From: Synechococcus sp. AG-679-D13
GTDB taxonomy: Bacteria; Cyanobacteriota; Cyanobacteriia; PCC-6307; Cyanobiaceae
Direction: 5' to 3'
Length of the DNA stretch: 64,000 nt
NCBI GenBank assembly: GCA_003210735.1
Contig: QCUM01000006.1
Coordinates: 1-64,000 of the forward strand
Positions 1-8,682 of the stretch are shown one piece after another. The notes below the pieces were generated by a model. That model had not been told where the DNA came from and searched no databases. It worked only from the letters and a program-made list of their open reading frames with translations. Made by a program: the position numbers and the translations under genes. The first letter of the stretch is position 1, and the number at the start of each line of letters is the position of its first letter.

Positions 1-100
1 CAGACAGGGCCAACAAGGCTTCCTGACGCTCCTCCGGACAGAGTCGGCAGCATGCCCCGCACTGACTGATGCAGTGCCAATGGTGGGAATGGTCTGTCAT
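1..100 (-). CDS. YkgJ-type zinc/iron-chelating cysteine-cluster protein (C-terminus cut by window edge)
   Basis: The minus strand reads from an ATG at 98-100 straight to the window edge, giving the first 33 residues. They carry the dense cysteine motif CISQCGACCRLCPEER (C-x3-C-G-x-C-C-x2-C), typical of the N-terminus of YkgJ/UPF0153 proteins. That family is thought to bind Zn or an Fe-S centre; its enzymatic role is not settled. It is divergent from psb30, with 96 nt between the two starts. The rest of the protein lies outside the window, so length and integrity cannot be judged. Confidence 0.75.
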   Translation of the reverse strand, partial: MTDHSHHWHCISQCGACCRLCPEERQEALLALS

Positions 101-196
101 GACAAGCCGTCACAGAGCGTTGAATACCGCCAGCGGATCAGAGGTGGCGACCCGTAACCTGACCGTAGATTCGACTTGCGTAAGCGTCTTCCGGAC

Positions 197-304
197 ATGG
201 GCTTCGATTTCCACCTGATCGCCAACTTCGCGGCCCTCGCCATGATCACGTTGGCTGGACCAGCTGTGATCTTCATTCTCTTCTATCGCCGCGGAGCCCT
301 CTGA
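197..304 (+). CDS. psb30: Photosystem II reaction centre protein Psb30 (Ycf12)
   Basis: This 35-residue ORF is too short for ordinary gene callers but is unmistakable. It has one membrane helix (roughly residues 7-30) and ends in FYRRGAL, as Psb30 proteins do. Psb30 is a single-span thylakoid subunit at the edge of the PSII core near cytochrome b559, and it helps stabilise the complex in high light. It stops 4 nt before the converging recJ stop, so it has no room for a separate terminator. It is probably transcribed alone from the 96-nt gap shared with the YkgJ-type gene. Confidence 0.93.
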   Translation: MGFDFHLIANFAALAMITLAGPAVIFILFYRRGAL

Positions 305-308
305 AGGC

Positions 309-2213
309 TCATGGGGTCAGCCCAAGGCTGAGAGCGGCCTCCCAAAGCAACGTTTGGATCTGTGGATGATCGGCGCGCTTGTCGCTGCTGTCGACTCCAC
401 CATCTTCAGACCAGTGAGCCTTCAGGACGTCTGAAGAGCTGTTGCAAAGGCTGAAATTGATCAAGTCATCGCTTGGAGTCTCCAGGCAAACCTCGTATTG
501 GCGATCACCACGTCTGATGCGGGTCCCCCCCTGATGCCCGCGCAGCGCCTTGAGAGTTAACTGAAGCCTTCTCTCCCCTTTCCAGAGATTCACGTTGAGT
601 TGGTAGGCCACATCAACCAGTTCCGGCATCGGTTGCAGTGGCGCTGAGCGCCAGGCAATGGCGCGGCGTTCGGTTTCATCTTGTGCGAGGGTAAGGCTGA
701 GATGGCCACCATTCAGGGTTCTCCAGTCCTTGACGCGACAGGCCCGCGACCAGAACAGCGGTGCTGAATGACCGATGCCAAACGGTTGCAGCTGTTCGAT
801 AGCTGACCAAAGGTCCCAGTTCACTTCGTTCAGCCTCAAACAAGCATCTGGACGAAGTGGACGGCCCATTCCCTGCTGTTCCAACCAAGGCTGGGCCAGA
901 CCATTCAGGCGTTCATGAAGCGCATGCACATGCTGGGCAGCGATGGTGAATCCCCCAGCCGCAGGGTGACCGCCGAAGCGCAGAAGCAGATCTGAACATT
1001 CGTTCAAGGCCTGATCAATGGCGAAGCCCTGAGGGGAGCGTGCCGAAGCTCGCATCTGCCCAGCTCCATCGCCGGCAAGAAGCGCCACCGGACGGTGGTA
1101 ACGCTCCATCAACCGGGCAGCAACGATGCCGATCACACCGTGGTGCCAGTGACTTTGTGCAAGAAGCAGGAAGGGGGGAATGCAGTCGACTTGTTCCGCC
1201 TCCAGCAAGGCGATGGCCTCTGCCTCGATCGCGTCACAGAGCTCCCTTCGCTGGCGGTTGTAGTCATCGCAGCGGCGTGCGAGCGCCATGGCCTGACCAG
1301 GATCCGATTCGGTCAACAGGTCAACCACGAGAGCGGGATCACCCAGTCGGCCCACTGCATTGATGCGCGGCGCCAGTTGAAAGCCGATGTCGTCAGCGTT
1401 GAGCCGACGATCCCCAAGGCCAGCAAGCCGCTGCAGGGCTTTGATGCCTTCCGACTCGCTGCGGTGAAGACTGCCCAGTCCCTCGAGCAACCAGCGACGG
1501 TTGGCACCGGTCAATGGCGCCATGTCGGCAACGGTGCCAATGCAGAACAAATCACGGGCCACCTGCACTGAATCGAGCCGATCCAATTGCTGAGCCACGC
1601 GGATCGCCAGCACATAGGCCAGACCAACCCCGGCAAGCCCCCGATAAGGGGACCGCTCTGGGGTTGTCGCTGGATGCAGCAACGCTGTCATCGGAGGACG
1701 ATCGGCAGGAATGGTGTGGTGATCGGTCACGATCACGTCCATCTCCAGCTCCTTGGCACGTTCGAGCGCCTCTCTTGCGGCAACGCCGTTGTCAACGGTG
1801 ACCAGAAGGCGAATTCCCTCGGCATGCAGACGATCGACCATGGCAGGGTTGAGGCCATAGCCCTCGTCCATGCGCGAGGGAATCGCCGCCTTAGGGCGAG
1901 CTCCGAGCGGTTTGAAGGCTCGCAGCAACAACGCTGTACTGGTCATGCCATCGGCGTCGTAATCACCGCAGACGGCAAGGGATTCCTGCTCGGCACAGGC
2001 TTGGCAGACCCGCTCCACCGCTCGTTCCAGATCTGGAAAATCGTTGCAGGGATCGGGCAACTCCCGTGGATGAATCAGGTCTTCAACCTCGGCCCGATCG
2101 AACCCACGCCGACGCAACATGGCTCTGAGCGGTAATGGGAGATCGATCTCCTGCAGGGGCTGGAACTCCACCACGGTCGGCAGAACCCACTGATGCGAAT
2201 CGGTAGCGGTCAT
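309..2213 (-). CDS. recJ: Single-stranded-DNA-specific 5'-3' exonuclease RecJ
   Basis: RecJ degrades 5' ssDNA ends in recombination, mismatch repair and base-excision repair. The 634-residue product has the DHH-family core in order: GDYDADG (83-89, metal-binding aspartates), DNG (141-143), DHH (164-166), an APRINAVGR segment (about 281-289), and the DHHA1 nucleic-acid domain with GGHPAAGG (414-421). It is a little longer than E. coli RecJ (577 aa), with the excess mainly at the C-terminal OB-like region. It lies between psb30 (convergent) and a HAD hydrolase (divergent, 34 nt away). No catalytic residue appears lost. Confidence 0.95.
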   Translation of the reverse strand: MTATDSHQWVLPTVVEFQPLQEIDLPLPLRAMLRRRGFDRAEVEDLIHPRELPDPCNDFPDLERAVERVCQACAEQESLAVCGDYDADGMTSTALLLRAFKPLGARPKAAIPSRMDEGYGLNPAMVDRLHAEGIRLLVTVDNGVAAREALERAKELEMDVIVTDHHTIPADRPPMTALLHPATTPERSPYRGLAGVGLAYVLAIRVAQQLDRLDSVQVARDLFCIGTVADMAPLTGANRRWLLEGLGSLHRSESEGIKALQRLAGLGDRRLNADDIGFQLAPRINAVGRLGDPALVVDLLTESDPGQAMALARRCDDYNRQRRELCDAIEAEAIALLEAEQVDCIPPFLLLAQSHWHHGVIGIVAARLMERYHRPVALLAGDGAGQMRASARSPQGFAIDQALNECSDLLLRFGGHPAAGGFTIAAQHVHALHERLNGLAQPWLEQQGMGRPLRPDACLRLNEVNWDLWSAIEQLQPFGIGHSAPLFWSRACRVKDWRTLNGGHLSLTLAQDETERRAIAWRSAPLQPMPELVDVAYQLNVNLWKGERRLQLTLKALRGHQGGTRIRRGDRQYEVCLETPSDDLINFSLCNSSSDVLKAHWSEDGGVDSSDKRADHPQIQTLLWEAALSLGLTP

Positions 2214-2247
2214 CAGTCAGCATTGTGCCCGCGTTATCCCGCTCAGC

Positions 2248-3000
2248 ATGAGTTCACTGCAGGCGGTGTTCTGGGATGTCGACGGCACCCTGGCCGACAC
2301 GGAAATGGATGGCCACCGACCGGCATTCAATGCAGCGTTTCAGGACCTGAAACTGCCCTTCACGTGGGATAAACCTCTGTATGCCGAACTACTTGCCATT
2401 CCAGGTGGTATTCGGCGAGTGCAGCATTACGCGATGAGCCTTGGCTTGGAACTCAGCGCCGAGCAGATCGATCAAATTCGCGATCGAAAGAGAGTTCACT
2501 ACCGACAACGTGCGTTGGAGGGAGCTATCCGACTACGACCGGGCGTGGAAAGAACGCTTGGTGAGCTGCACAAGCTCGGGATTGACCAATGGATCGTCAC
2601 CTCCAGTGGTCGCGCTTCCGTCGACGCCTTGTTTTCAGGCCAGAAGGGGCTTGAGCGTCACTTCCGCGGAATCGTGACAGCTGATGATGTCCGCAGCGGT
2701 AAACCAGCTCCCGATGGTTACCTCGAGGCCCATCGCTGCAGTGGATATCAGGCAGGCTCGATCCTCACGATGGAGGATTCCCTGGCGGGCTTGCAGGCGT
2801 CGAGAGGTGCTGGACTCTGTTGTTTGCTGACGCCGTCCCCCTGGGAAGCGGAGCTTGCAGCGAGTTTCAACGAGGCTGCTGCCGCATTCGACCATCTTGG
2901 AGATCCCGACCAGCCCATGCATCAGCTGTCGGGACCCCCTTGCGCTGGAGCAAAAGTAACGGTGGAGTACTTGAGATCTCTTCTTGATCAGCGGAGATGA
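2248..3000 (+). CDS. HAD-superfamily phosphatase, CbbY/phosphoglycolate-phosphatase-like
   Basis: The 250-residue protein has all four HAD motifs: FWDVDGTLAD with nucleophile D10 and acid D12, TSSGR (118-122) as motif II, GKPAPDG with K152 as motif III, and EDSLAG (E176, D177) as motif IV. The helical cap between motifs I and II places it in the CbbY/beta-phosphoglucomutase-like subfamily I. The substrate is probably a small sugar phosphate and cannot be fixed from sequence. Its TGA overlaps the ATG of the next gene (ATGA at 2997-3000), so it is translationally coupled to the ycf20-type gene and, through it, to D-glycerate 3-kinase. That link suggests photorespiratory or Calvin-cycle phosphate metabolism (inference). 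Confidence 0.85.
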   Translation: MSSLQAVFWDVDGTLADTEMDGHRPAFNAAFQDLKLPFTWDKPLYAELLAIPGGIRRVQHYAMSLGLELSAEQIDQIRDRKRVHYRQRALEGAIRLRPGVERTLGELHKLGIDQWIVTSSGRASVDALFSGQKGLERHFRGIVTADDVRSGKPAPDGYLEAHRCSGYQAGSILTMEDSLAGLQASRGAGLCCLLTPSPWEAELAASFNEAAAAFDHLGDPDQPMHQLSGPPCAGAKVTVEYLRSLLDQRR

Positions 3001-3335
3001 GCTCGTTGCAACGCACCCGGCTCTCAAAGGTTCAGAAAGGCTTGGGTCGCATCGTTGCGGAAGCGGTTGTGGGCCCTTGGTGGTTGAACAGCCTGAGAGT
3101 GATCGCCCTGCTACTGGGTTTTTTCAGCGCCAGCACCCTCACCGTCAGTCTGGGGACTGTTGTTCAGACCCGCACAATCACGGCATTGATTGTTCTGGCG
3201 GGATGTGAACTTCTCATTTTCTTGAGACAGAGCCTTTGCAAAAGCGCCGTTCCGTTGCACTGGCGACTGTTGGACAACCTTCGAATCGGCTTTGTTTACG
3301 CCGTTGTCTTGGAGGCATTCAAAGTTGGATCCTGA
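2997..3335 (+). CDS. Ycf20-like membrane protein (DUF565)
   Basis: This 112-residue protein has a basic N-terminus and two hydrophobic segments (about 31-55 and 60-75), with the WWLNSLRVIALLLGFF signature of the Ycf20/DUF565 family of cyanobacteria and plastids. In plants and algae this family has been linked to non-photochemical quenching; its biochemical role is unknown. The start ATG overlaps the HAD stop by 4 nt and its own stop overlaps the start of D-glycerate 3-kinase, so three genes form one coupled operon. Confidence 0.85.
   Translation: MSSLQRTRLSKVQKGLGRIVAEAVVGPWWLNSLRVIALLLGFFSASTLTVSLGTVVQTRTITALIVLAGCELLIFLRQSLCKSAVPLHWRLLDNLRIGFVYAVVLEAFKVGS
3311..3327 (+). promoter_or_regulatory. 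Shine-Dalgarno and TTG start of D-glycerate 3-kinase inside ycf20
   Basis: GGAGG at 3311-3315 sits 9 nt before TTG at 3325-3327, both within the last codons of the ycf20-type gene. The upstream in-frame ATG at 3292 has no comparable ribosome-binding site and would add 11 residues unlike the family. The TTG is therefore preferred. Confidence 0.65.
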
Positions 3336-4272
3336 GGGTTGCCGCGATCTACCCAACGCGGATCAGGAGCTCCTGCTGCAGCATTTGGGTATCGACGATC
3401 CAACGGCATGGGAAAACGGCTGGAAGATCACGGGTGTTATTGAAAACACAGCCCACATCTGGCCTGTCGGAGCCCATAGCGACTGGTTGTGGAGTCTTGG
3501 TCTCGCTCTTTTAACCGAGGTACAACGCCACCAAGGGAAGCGTTGGCTGATTGGCTTGAGTGCCCTGCCAGGCTGCGGTAAGACCAGCCTCGGTCGTTGG
3601 CTCGAAGCGGCAGCGGTCCACCAAGGTCTTTCGCTGCAGGTGGTGTCGATCGATGACTTCTACTTTTCTGCGGACAAGCTCGAAAGCAGCATGCGAGGTA
3701 ACCCTTGGGGTGTGCCCCGTGCACTGCCAGGCAGTCATGAGCTGGAACTGCTGAAGTCCACGATCCAACGCTGGAAGGGCGGCCATGACGTTCGCCATCC
3801 ATTGTTCGATAAAGCTCTCCGCCAGGGTCGAGGAGATCGAAGTGGCTGGCGAACCTGCTCAGCGGATGTGTTGGTGCTCGAAGGCTGGTTTGTCGGCGTC
3901 AAGCCGTCCTATGACGACGACACCTCCCCACTGGCGAACAGTCGGATTGATCCTCCATTAACGGATCAGGAGCTAGCTGCTCGACGGCAGGTACAACGGG
4001 CTTTGAAGGAATACATCCCCCTGTGGGAGCAGATCGATACCCTCTGGCAGCTTCGAACCCTTGAGTGGACGTCACCACGGATCTGGAAGCTTCAGCAGGA
4101 GCAGCAGATGAAGCGCGATCGCGGCAGTGGTCTGAGCCCTGAGGCTTTGGACGGATTCATCCGAATGATCTCCTCGTCCATTCCAGAGGAGAGCTTCAAA
4201 CGGATCGGAGCGGATGTCTGTTTTGAAGTGGACCCGGAACGACGGTTGCGTCATCTCCGGGTCCGGTCCTGA
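3325..4272 (+). CDS. D-glycerate 3-kinase (photorespiratory GLYK type)
   Basis: The predicted 315-residue protein has a P-loop GCGKTSLG near residue 84, followed by VVSIDDFYF and a VLVLEGWFVG Walker-B-like strand. This is the layout of the plant/cyanobacterial D-glycerate 3-kinase family (related to PRK and pantothenate kinases). It phosphorylates D-glycerate to 3-phosphoglycerate, the last step of photorespiratory carbon recovery. The C-terminal lid region contains the conserved stretch around residues 225-270. It ends 2 nt before the converging rpmF stop. The start is inferred to be TTG (see the ribosome-binding-site entry). Confidence 0.88.
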   Translation: MDPEGCRDLPNADQELLLQHLGIDDPTAWENGWKITGVIENTAHIWPVGAHSDWLWSLGLALLTEVQRHQGKRWLIGLSALPGCGKTSLGRWLEAAAVHQGLSLQVVSIDDFYFSADKLESSMRGNPWGVPRALPGSHELELLKSTIQRWKGGHDVRHPLFDKALRQGRGDRSGWRTCSADVLVLEGWFVGVKPSYDDDTSPLANSRIDPPLTDQELAARRQVQRALKEYIPLWEQIDTLWQLRTLEWTSPRIWKLQQEQQMKRDRGSGLSPEALDGFIRMISSSIPEESFKRIGADVCFEVDPERRLRHLRVRS

Positions 4273-4274
4273 TC

Positions 4275-4451
4275 TCAGGACTCGCTGTCGTCCGTTTCGG
4301 CCACGGGATACACAAACCCCTGCGCACGCCCACTCAGCACAGACTTACCAATCGACATGGCGCGCTGCGCAGCCACAGCTGCCTTGGCCTTCCAGGTGGC
4401 ATGGCGCTGGTTGCGCTTGCCCTTCGATGTTTTCTTCTTCGGAACGGCCAT
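4275..4451 (-). CDS. rpmF: 50S ribosomal protein L32
   Basis: The minus strand encodes 58 residues starting [20 protein letters not shown], the invariant N-terminus of bacterial L32. The C-terminal half lacks the CxxC zinc knuckle found in some L32 forms, as is usual for cyanobacteria. It is divergent from ftsH. Its stop lies 2 nt from that of D-glycerate 3-kinase, so the two transcripts converge without a visible hairpin. A longer (+) frame running through this gene (4401 onward) is an artefact of an upstream extension of ftsH. Confidence 0.95.
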   Translation of the reverse strand: MAVPKKKTSKGKRNQRHATWKAKAAVAAQRAMSIGKSVLSGRAQGFVYPVAETDDSES

Positions 4452-4538
4452 GAACGCCTAATCAACTCCAAACGGCGATTCTCCTTTGTGAAGTTGCCCT
4501 GCGTCAAATCGCTAATCTCAATTCAGTGCAGTTCTGAC

Positions 4539-6326
4539 GTGTCTTCAGGAACATCCGGAATCGCTGAATCCACGACTGCAAAACCTGGTGGCGTGCCGTT
4601 TGTGTCCCAACCCTCCGATCTCAGCTATTCCCAGCTGCTGGAACAAATCCGTAGCGGCGACATCTCTGCACTCGAACTTGTGCCAGCACGACGCGAGGTC
4701 GTAGCAAGCTTCCCGGACGGGACGCGAAGAACGGTCAGCATTTTCTTGGACGACCAGCAGATTCTCCGGGCTGCCGAATCTTCGGCCACACCGCTGACGG
4801 TGAAGGACATCCGCCAGGAGCAGGCCATGGCGGGTCTTCTCGGGAACATTGGCTTGATCCTGATCGTGGTGATCGGTTTGTCGTTCCTGTTACGACGTTC
4901 CGCCCAGGTTGCGAACAAGGCCCTTGGATTCGCCCGCAGTCAACCGCGAGTCAAACCTCAGGACGATCTGGAGGTGCGTTTCGAAGATGTGGCTGGCATC
5001 AACGATGCCAAGCAGGAACTCGAGGAGGTTGTGACCTTCCTCAAGCAGCCCGAGCCCTTCATTCGACTCGGGGCAAAAATCCCCCGCGGGGTCCTTCTTG
5101 TTGGGCCACCTGGGACCGGAAAAACGTTGCTGGCCCGCGCAATTGCAGGAGAAGCAGGTGTGCCGTTCTTCTCGATGGCCGCCTCGGAATTCGTCGAGCT
5201 GTTCGTTGGCGTGGGCGCCAGCCGGGTTCGTGATTTGTTCCGAAAAGCAAAGGAGAAGGCTCCTTGCATTGTTTTCATTGACGAGATCGATGCCGTTGGA
5301 CGGCAACGCGGTGCAGGGATTGGTGGCGGCAACGATGAACGTGAGCAGACCCTGAATCAACTGCTCACCGAAATGGATGGCTTTGAGGAGAATTCCGGTG
5401 TGATTCTTCTTGCGGCTACCAATCGTGCCGATGTCCTTGATGCCGCGCTGACCCGACCCGGACGTTTTGACCGTCGCATCGAAGTGGGATTGCCTGATCG
5501 AAGGGGGCGATCCTCGATTCTCGCGGTGCATGCCCGCACAAGACCCCTCGACTCAACAGTGGATCTTGATCAATGGGCGCAACGTACTCCCGGTTTTTCA
5601 GGTGCAGAGCTTGCCAACCTGATGAACGAGGCCGCGATCCTCACGGCGCGACAGGAACGGAATTTCATCACCAATGACCAGCTTGAAGGAGCCCTTGAAC
5701 GAATCACGATGGGGCTCAGCACCAGGCCATTACAGGACAGCGCGAAGAAGCGTCTCATCGCTTACCACGAAATCGGGCACGCTCTCGTGGCGGCACTGCT
5801 GCCGGACGCCAACAAGCTCGACAAGGTGACCATTTTGCCCAGGGGTGGAGCGGGTGGATACACCCGTTTCATGCCGGATGAGGAGAAGCTGGATTCAGGT
5901 CTGATCACCAAAGCCTCATGTCGAGCCGATCTGGTGGTGACTCTGGGAGGCCGCGCCGCTGAAATCGTGGTGTTCGGACCGTTGGAGATCACCCAGGGAG
6001 CCAGCGGTGATCTCCAGATGGTCGCCCAGCTGGCGAGGGAGATGGTGACCCGTTTCGGCTTCTCAGGTCTTGGTCCAGTGGCCCTGGAAGGTCCTGGGAC
6101 CGAGGTCTTCCTGGGCCGGGATTGGTTTAATCAGCGGCCTGGGTACGCCGAAAGCACGGGCAAGGCGATTGACGAAAGCATCCGCGCGCTGGCCAAACAA
6201 TCGCTAGATCAAGCTGTCGCTCTTCTCACCCCGCGCCGAGCGGTGATGGATCGTCTGGTTGAGGCCTTGATCGAAGAGGAAACGCTGCATGAAGATCGCT
6301 TCATGCAGCTGGCAGGTCTGGCTTGA
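4539..6326 (+). CDS. ftsH: ATP-dependent zinc metalloprotease FtsH
   Basis: FtsH is a membrane AAA+ protease that turns over damaged membrane proteins such as PSII D1. The frame opens at 4401, but that would overlap rpmF on the other strand. A GTG at 4539 gives a 595-residue protein. Visible are an FtsH-extracellular-like segment (about 30-85), one membrane helix (about 105-122), Walker A GPPGTGKT near 188, Walker [10 protein letters not shown], the [11 protein letters not shown], and the zinc site HEIGH near 409. Other FtsH proteins have a first membrane helix before the extracellular segment; none is seen here with this start. The GTG lacks a clear ribosome-binding site, so the N-terminus is uncertain although the family assignment is not. 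Confidence 0.93.
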   Translation: MSSGTSGIAESTTAKPGGVPFVSQPSDLSYSQLLEQIRSGDISALELVPARREVVASFPDGTRRTVSIFLDDQQILRAAESSATPLTVKDIRQEQAMAGLLGNIGLILIVVIGLSFLLRRSAQVANKALGFARSQPRVKPQDDLEVRFEDVAGINDAKQELEEVVTFLKQPEPFIRLGAKIPRGVLLVGPPGTGKTLLARAIAGEAGVPFFSMAASEFVELFVGVGASRVRDLFRKAKEKAPCIVFIDEIDAVGRQRGAGIGGGNDEREQTLNQLLTEMDGFEENSGVILLAATNRADVLDAALTRPGRFDRRIEVGLPDRRGRSSILAVHARTRPLDSTVDLDQWAQRTPGFSGAELANLMNEAAILTARQERNFITNDQLEGALERITMGLSTRPLQDSAKKRLIAYHEIGHALVAALLPDANKLDKVTILPRGGAGGYTRFMPDEEKLDSGLITKASCRADLVVTLGGRAAEIVVFGPLEITQGASGDLQMVAQLAREMVTRFGFSGLGPVALEGPGTEVFLGRDWFNQRPGYAESTGKAIDESIRALAKQSLDQAVALLTPRRAVMDRLVEALIEEETLHEDRFMQLAGLA

Positions 6327-6343
6327 ACACCACGACATAAAAA

Positions 6344-6371
6344 CCTCCTGTTATCCGAAGACAACAGGAGG
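6344..6371. terminator. Bidirectional terminator between ftsH and peroxiredoxin
   Basis: A perfect 9-bp stem, CCTCCTGTT (6344-6352) with AACAGGAGG (6363-6371), encloses a 10-nt loop between two converging genes. The flanks are A-rich on the left and less T-rich on the right, so termination should be stronger for the minus-strand peroxiredoxin transcript. Confidence 0.8.
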
Positions 6372-6398
6372 TAATCAACATTGAACCGATGAATGTGA

Positions 6399-7001
6399 TC
6401 AGCCGATCGCAGAGAAATATTCCTTGGAACCAACGGGATCTGGCTTCATGGTTGCTTCACCAGGAGTCCAGTTGGCGGGGCAGACCTCATCAGGATTGGA
6501 CTGCACGTACTGGAATGCCTGCAGAACGCGGAGCGTTTCATCAACGTTACGGCCAACGGGCAGATTGTTGATGGTGGAGTGCATGATCACACCATCAGGA
6601 TCGATGATGAACAGGCCACGCAGAGCAACACCCTCGGCATCGTCGAGAACGTTGTAAGCCGTAGCGATCTCTTTCTTCAGGTCAGAGACCAGGGGGTAAT
6701 TGATATCTCCAAGGCCACCCTGGTTGCGGGCGGTCTGAATCCAGGACAGATGGCTGAACTGACTATCGACTGAGACACCAAGAACCTCAGTGTTCTTGCT
6801 GGAGAAATCAGCGTAACGATCGCTGAATGCGGTGATTTCTGTTGGGCAGACGAAGGTGAAATCGAGGGGATAGAAGAACAGAACGACGTACTTGCCGCGG
6901 TACTGCGACAGGCTGATCTCCTTAAATTCCTGATCGACCACAGCCGTAGCTGTGAAATCAGGGGCTTGCTGGCCCACGCGCAGGCAACCGGTGTCGGTCA
7001 T
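6399..7001 (-). CDS. 2-Cys peroxiredoxin (typical, AhpC/Prx1 type)
   Basis: This thiol peroxidase reduces H2O2 and alkyl peroxides using thioredoxin. The 200-residue protein has peroxidatic C52 in FVCPTE and resolving C174 in EVCPANW, the right spacing for a head-to-tail dimer. It also carries GGLG (95-98) and a C-terminal EYF, the two motifs linked in eukaryotic-like enzymes to easy over-oxidation, so it may act in peroxide signalling as well as detoxification (inference). It is a single-gene unit: terminator on its 3' side and a 117-nt intergenic promoter region on its 5' side. Confidence 0.95.
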   Translation of the reverse strand: MTDTGCLRVGQQAPDFTATAVVDQEFKEISLSQYRGKYVVLFFYPLDFTFVCPTEITAFSDRYADFSSKNTEVLGVSVDSQFSHLSWIQTARNQGGLGDINYPLVSDLKKEIATAYNVLDDAEGVALRGLFIIDPDGVIMHSTINNLPVGRNVDETLRVLQAFQYVQSNPDEVCPANWTPGEATMKPDPVGSKEYFSAIG

Positions 7002-7118
7002 GGCAATTGGTTGATGAAACGGAACAGAACATCGGAACGCTTATCTAAAGTCGATCCGACTTCCAGTTAGGTCCAATTTATCACGGCTCTAAATGCATGA
7101 CCCCATAGGATCATCTCC

Positions 7119-7424
7119 ATGGAAAACCATGGGATGAACTGGGATCCGGCTCTGCTTCGGAAGTACAGCTCAACAGGTCATTTTCGCTTGCTGAATCAGC
7201 TCAAGAATGACCTCATCAAGAGAGGACTGAACAGGGATGTAGCCACAGGGGAGCTGAAGATGCCTGGTTCCGGTTCCCGATTCGGTCGACGAGGGGGCAG
7301 CCATCGAAAAGCTCAGAACGTTGCGACGGACATACCCGCTGCAACGCCTGAACCTGTTCCTGTTTCCGATCAAGAAACACCCGGAACCTTTCGTCAAAGG
7401 TTGAATGCCATCGACATGCGGTGA
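7119..7424 (+). CDS. Conserved hypothetical protein of picocyanobacterial type
   Basis: The 101-residue basic protein begins with either ATG at 7119 or ATG at 7134 (giving MNWDPALLRKYSSTGHFRLL); the second seems closer to the conserved part. Its middle is rich in Gly, Arg and Ser (GSGSRFGRRGG, about 50-60), suggesting a disordered nucleic-acid-binding tail. I recall similar small proteins in marine Synechococcus and Prochlorococcus but know of no function. It lies just upstream of tRNA-Met. Confidence 0.65.
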   Translation: MENHGMNWDPALLRKYSSTGHFRLLNQLKNDLIKRGLNRDVATGELKMPGSGSRFGRRGGSHRKAQNVATDIPAATPEPVPVSDQETPGTFRQRLNAIDMR

Positions 7425-7463
7425 TCCCCGAGATGTATGATGGTTACTGGCTAAATGCCATGC

Positions 7464-7537
7464 GTCAGAGTAGCTCAGCTGGTTAGAGCACAGGATTCAT
7501 AACCCTGAGGTCGGGAGTTCAAGTCTCCCCTCTGACA
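7464..7537 (+). tRNA. tRNA-Met(CAT), elongator type
   Basis: A full cloverleaf can be folded: acceptor GTCAGAG/CTCTGAC with discriminator A (7537), D-arm GCTC/GAGC, anticodon loop TTCATAA with CAT, variable loop AGGTC, and T-arm GGGAG/CTCCC with loop TTCAAGT. The acceptor end is fully paired at 1-72, so it is not the initiator tRNA. The CCA tail is not encoded. The last anticodon-stem pair (31-39) is an A-C mismatch. A lysidine-modified tRNA-Ile(CAT) is the alternative reading of this anticodon. Confidence 0.9.
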
Positions 7538-7586
7538 TTCATTGTTTTGATATTTCGGAGTACACCCGAAATAGACCGAACTCAGT

Positions 7587-8624
7587 TCAGCCTTTGCGTG
7601 GAGGTAGCACTGCGAGGGGATTGGACGCTCCACCGCCCGGACGCCGGATCTCAAAATGAAGATGTGGACCGGTGCTGCGACCGGTGCTGCCCATCAGTGC
7701 AATTCGTGTTCCCTGCCGAACCCGTTGTCCTTTTTGAACCATCAAACGACTGTTGTGGGCATAGCGGGTTGATTCGCCATCGTCATGGGCGATTTCAACG
7801 AGGAAGCCATAGGCACCCATCCACCCAGCATGGGTGACCTTGCCATCGCGGGAGGCATGAATTGAGGTGCCGGTGTTGTTGGCGATATCGATCCCCTTAT
7901 GCATCCGACCCCACCTCCAGCCATACCCAGATGTAAAAACACCCTTCGTGGGCCATTGGTATTTCGGACCCGGTCCTGAAACCGACTTGGGATCAGACAA
8001 CTGCTCAAGGGCTGGCCAGCTCACACCACCGCTGACACTTGGGCGAATCGCAAGCAAAGGCCGACCAGAGGAACGTGAAACGCGCAACTCACGACCCACC
8101 TTCAACGCAGCCAGGTTGAGCTCCGGGTTGAGTTCCTTCAGCTCCATTTTTTTGATTCCATGGCGCTGCAGGAATGAATCCAGTGAATCTCCGCGTTGAA
8201 AAGAAGCGCGATTGGCAAGGGATGGAGATGAATGACTGGGAGCCGTGGTGCGAATGCTGCTCGCATCAACGGTGGTGAGCATCGACAACCGTGTGCGTTT
8301 CTGGGATGGAACAACCCACCAGTGACCTTTGGCTGGATCAGCGTCGACACCAAGACCGTTGAGACGAGCTAACTCGCTTGGAACCAGATCCAGGGAGGCG
8401 GCAAGTCGGCGGAGCGAAAGAGGAGTCTTCAGCTGCACATAGATCACGCTCAGCTCTGAATCAGAACTCTCATCGGATTGAGCGATGGGCAGAGGAGGAA
8501 GATCCGGAACAACAGCACGGCGACTGTTCGCCTCACCGGGGAGAGCGGACCAAAGCGCGATGCATGCCATCGGTGTAGTGACAGCTGCAATAACAAAAGC
8601 TGTCCGCATAAACCGGGATTGCAC
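7587..8624 (-). CDS. Exported M23 peptidoglycan endopeptidase with LysM-like repeats
   Basis: The 345-residue protein starts with a hydrophobic signal/anchor (about 7-30). It then has two LysM-like regions (about 60-110 and 140-180, the second with RGDSLDSFLQRHG) and a C-terminal M23 domain with HKGIDIA and GPHLHFEI, the zinc-binding HxxxD and HxH motifs. Such enzymes cut peptide cross-links in the murein or, when degenerate, activate amidases at the division septum. Both metal motifs are intact, so catalysis is likely. It faces the tRNA-Met gene tail to tail. Confidence 0.9.
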   Translation of the reverse strand: MQSRFMRTAFVIAAVTTPMACIALWSALPGEANSRRAVVPDLPPLPIAQSDESSDSELSVIYVQLKTPLSLRRLAASLDLVPSELARLNGLGVDADPAKGHWWVVPSQKRTRLSMLTTVDASSIRTTAPSHSSPSLANRASFQRGDSLDSFLQRHGIKKMELKELNPELNLAALKVGRELRVSRSSGRPLLAIRPSVSGGVSWPALEQLSDPKSVSGPGPKYQWPTKGVFTSGYGWRWGRMHKGIDIANNTGTSIHASRDGKVTHAGWMGAYGFLVEIAHDDGESTRYAHNSRLMVQKGQRVRQGTRIALMGSTGRSTGPHLHFEIRRPGGGASNPLAVLPPRKG

Positions 8625-8682
8625 CGGTTGAAGGTAACGATCGGAACAGTGTTCCGCAAGGGGGTTTGGAGCAGTGAGGTGA

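Noticed and set aside
7464-7587. Possible integration site at tRNA-Met
   Set aside because: No integrase, no repeat of the tRNA 3' end and normal genes on both sides.
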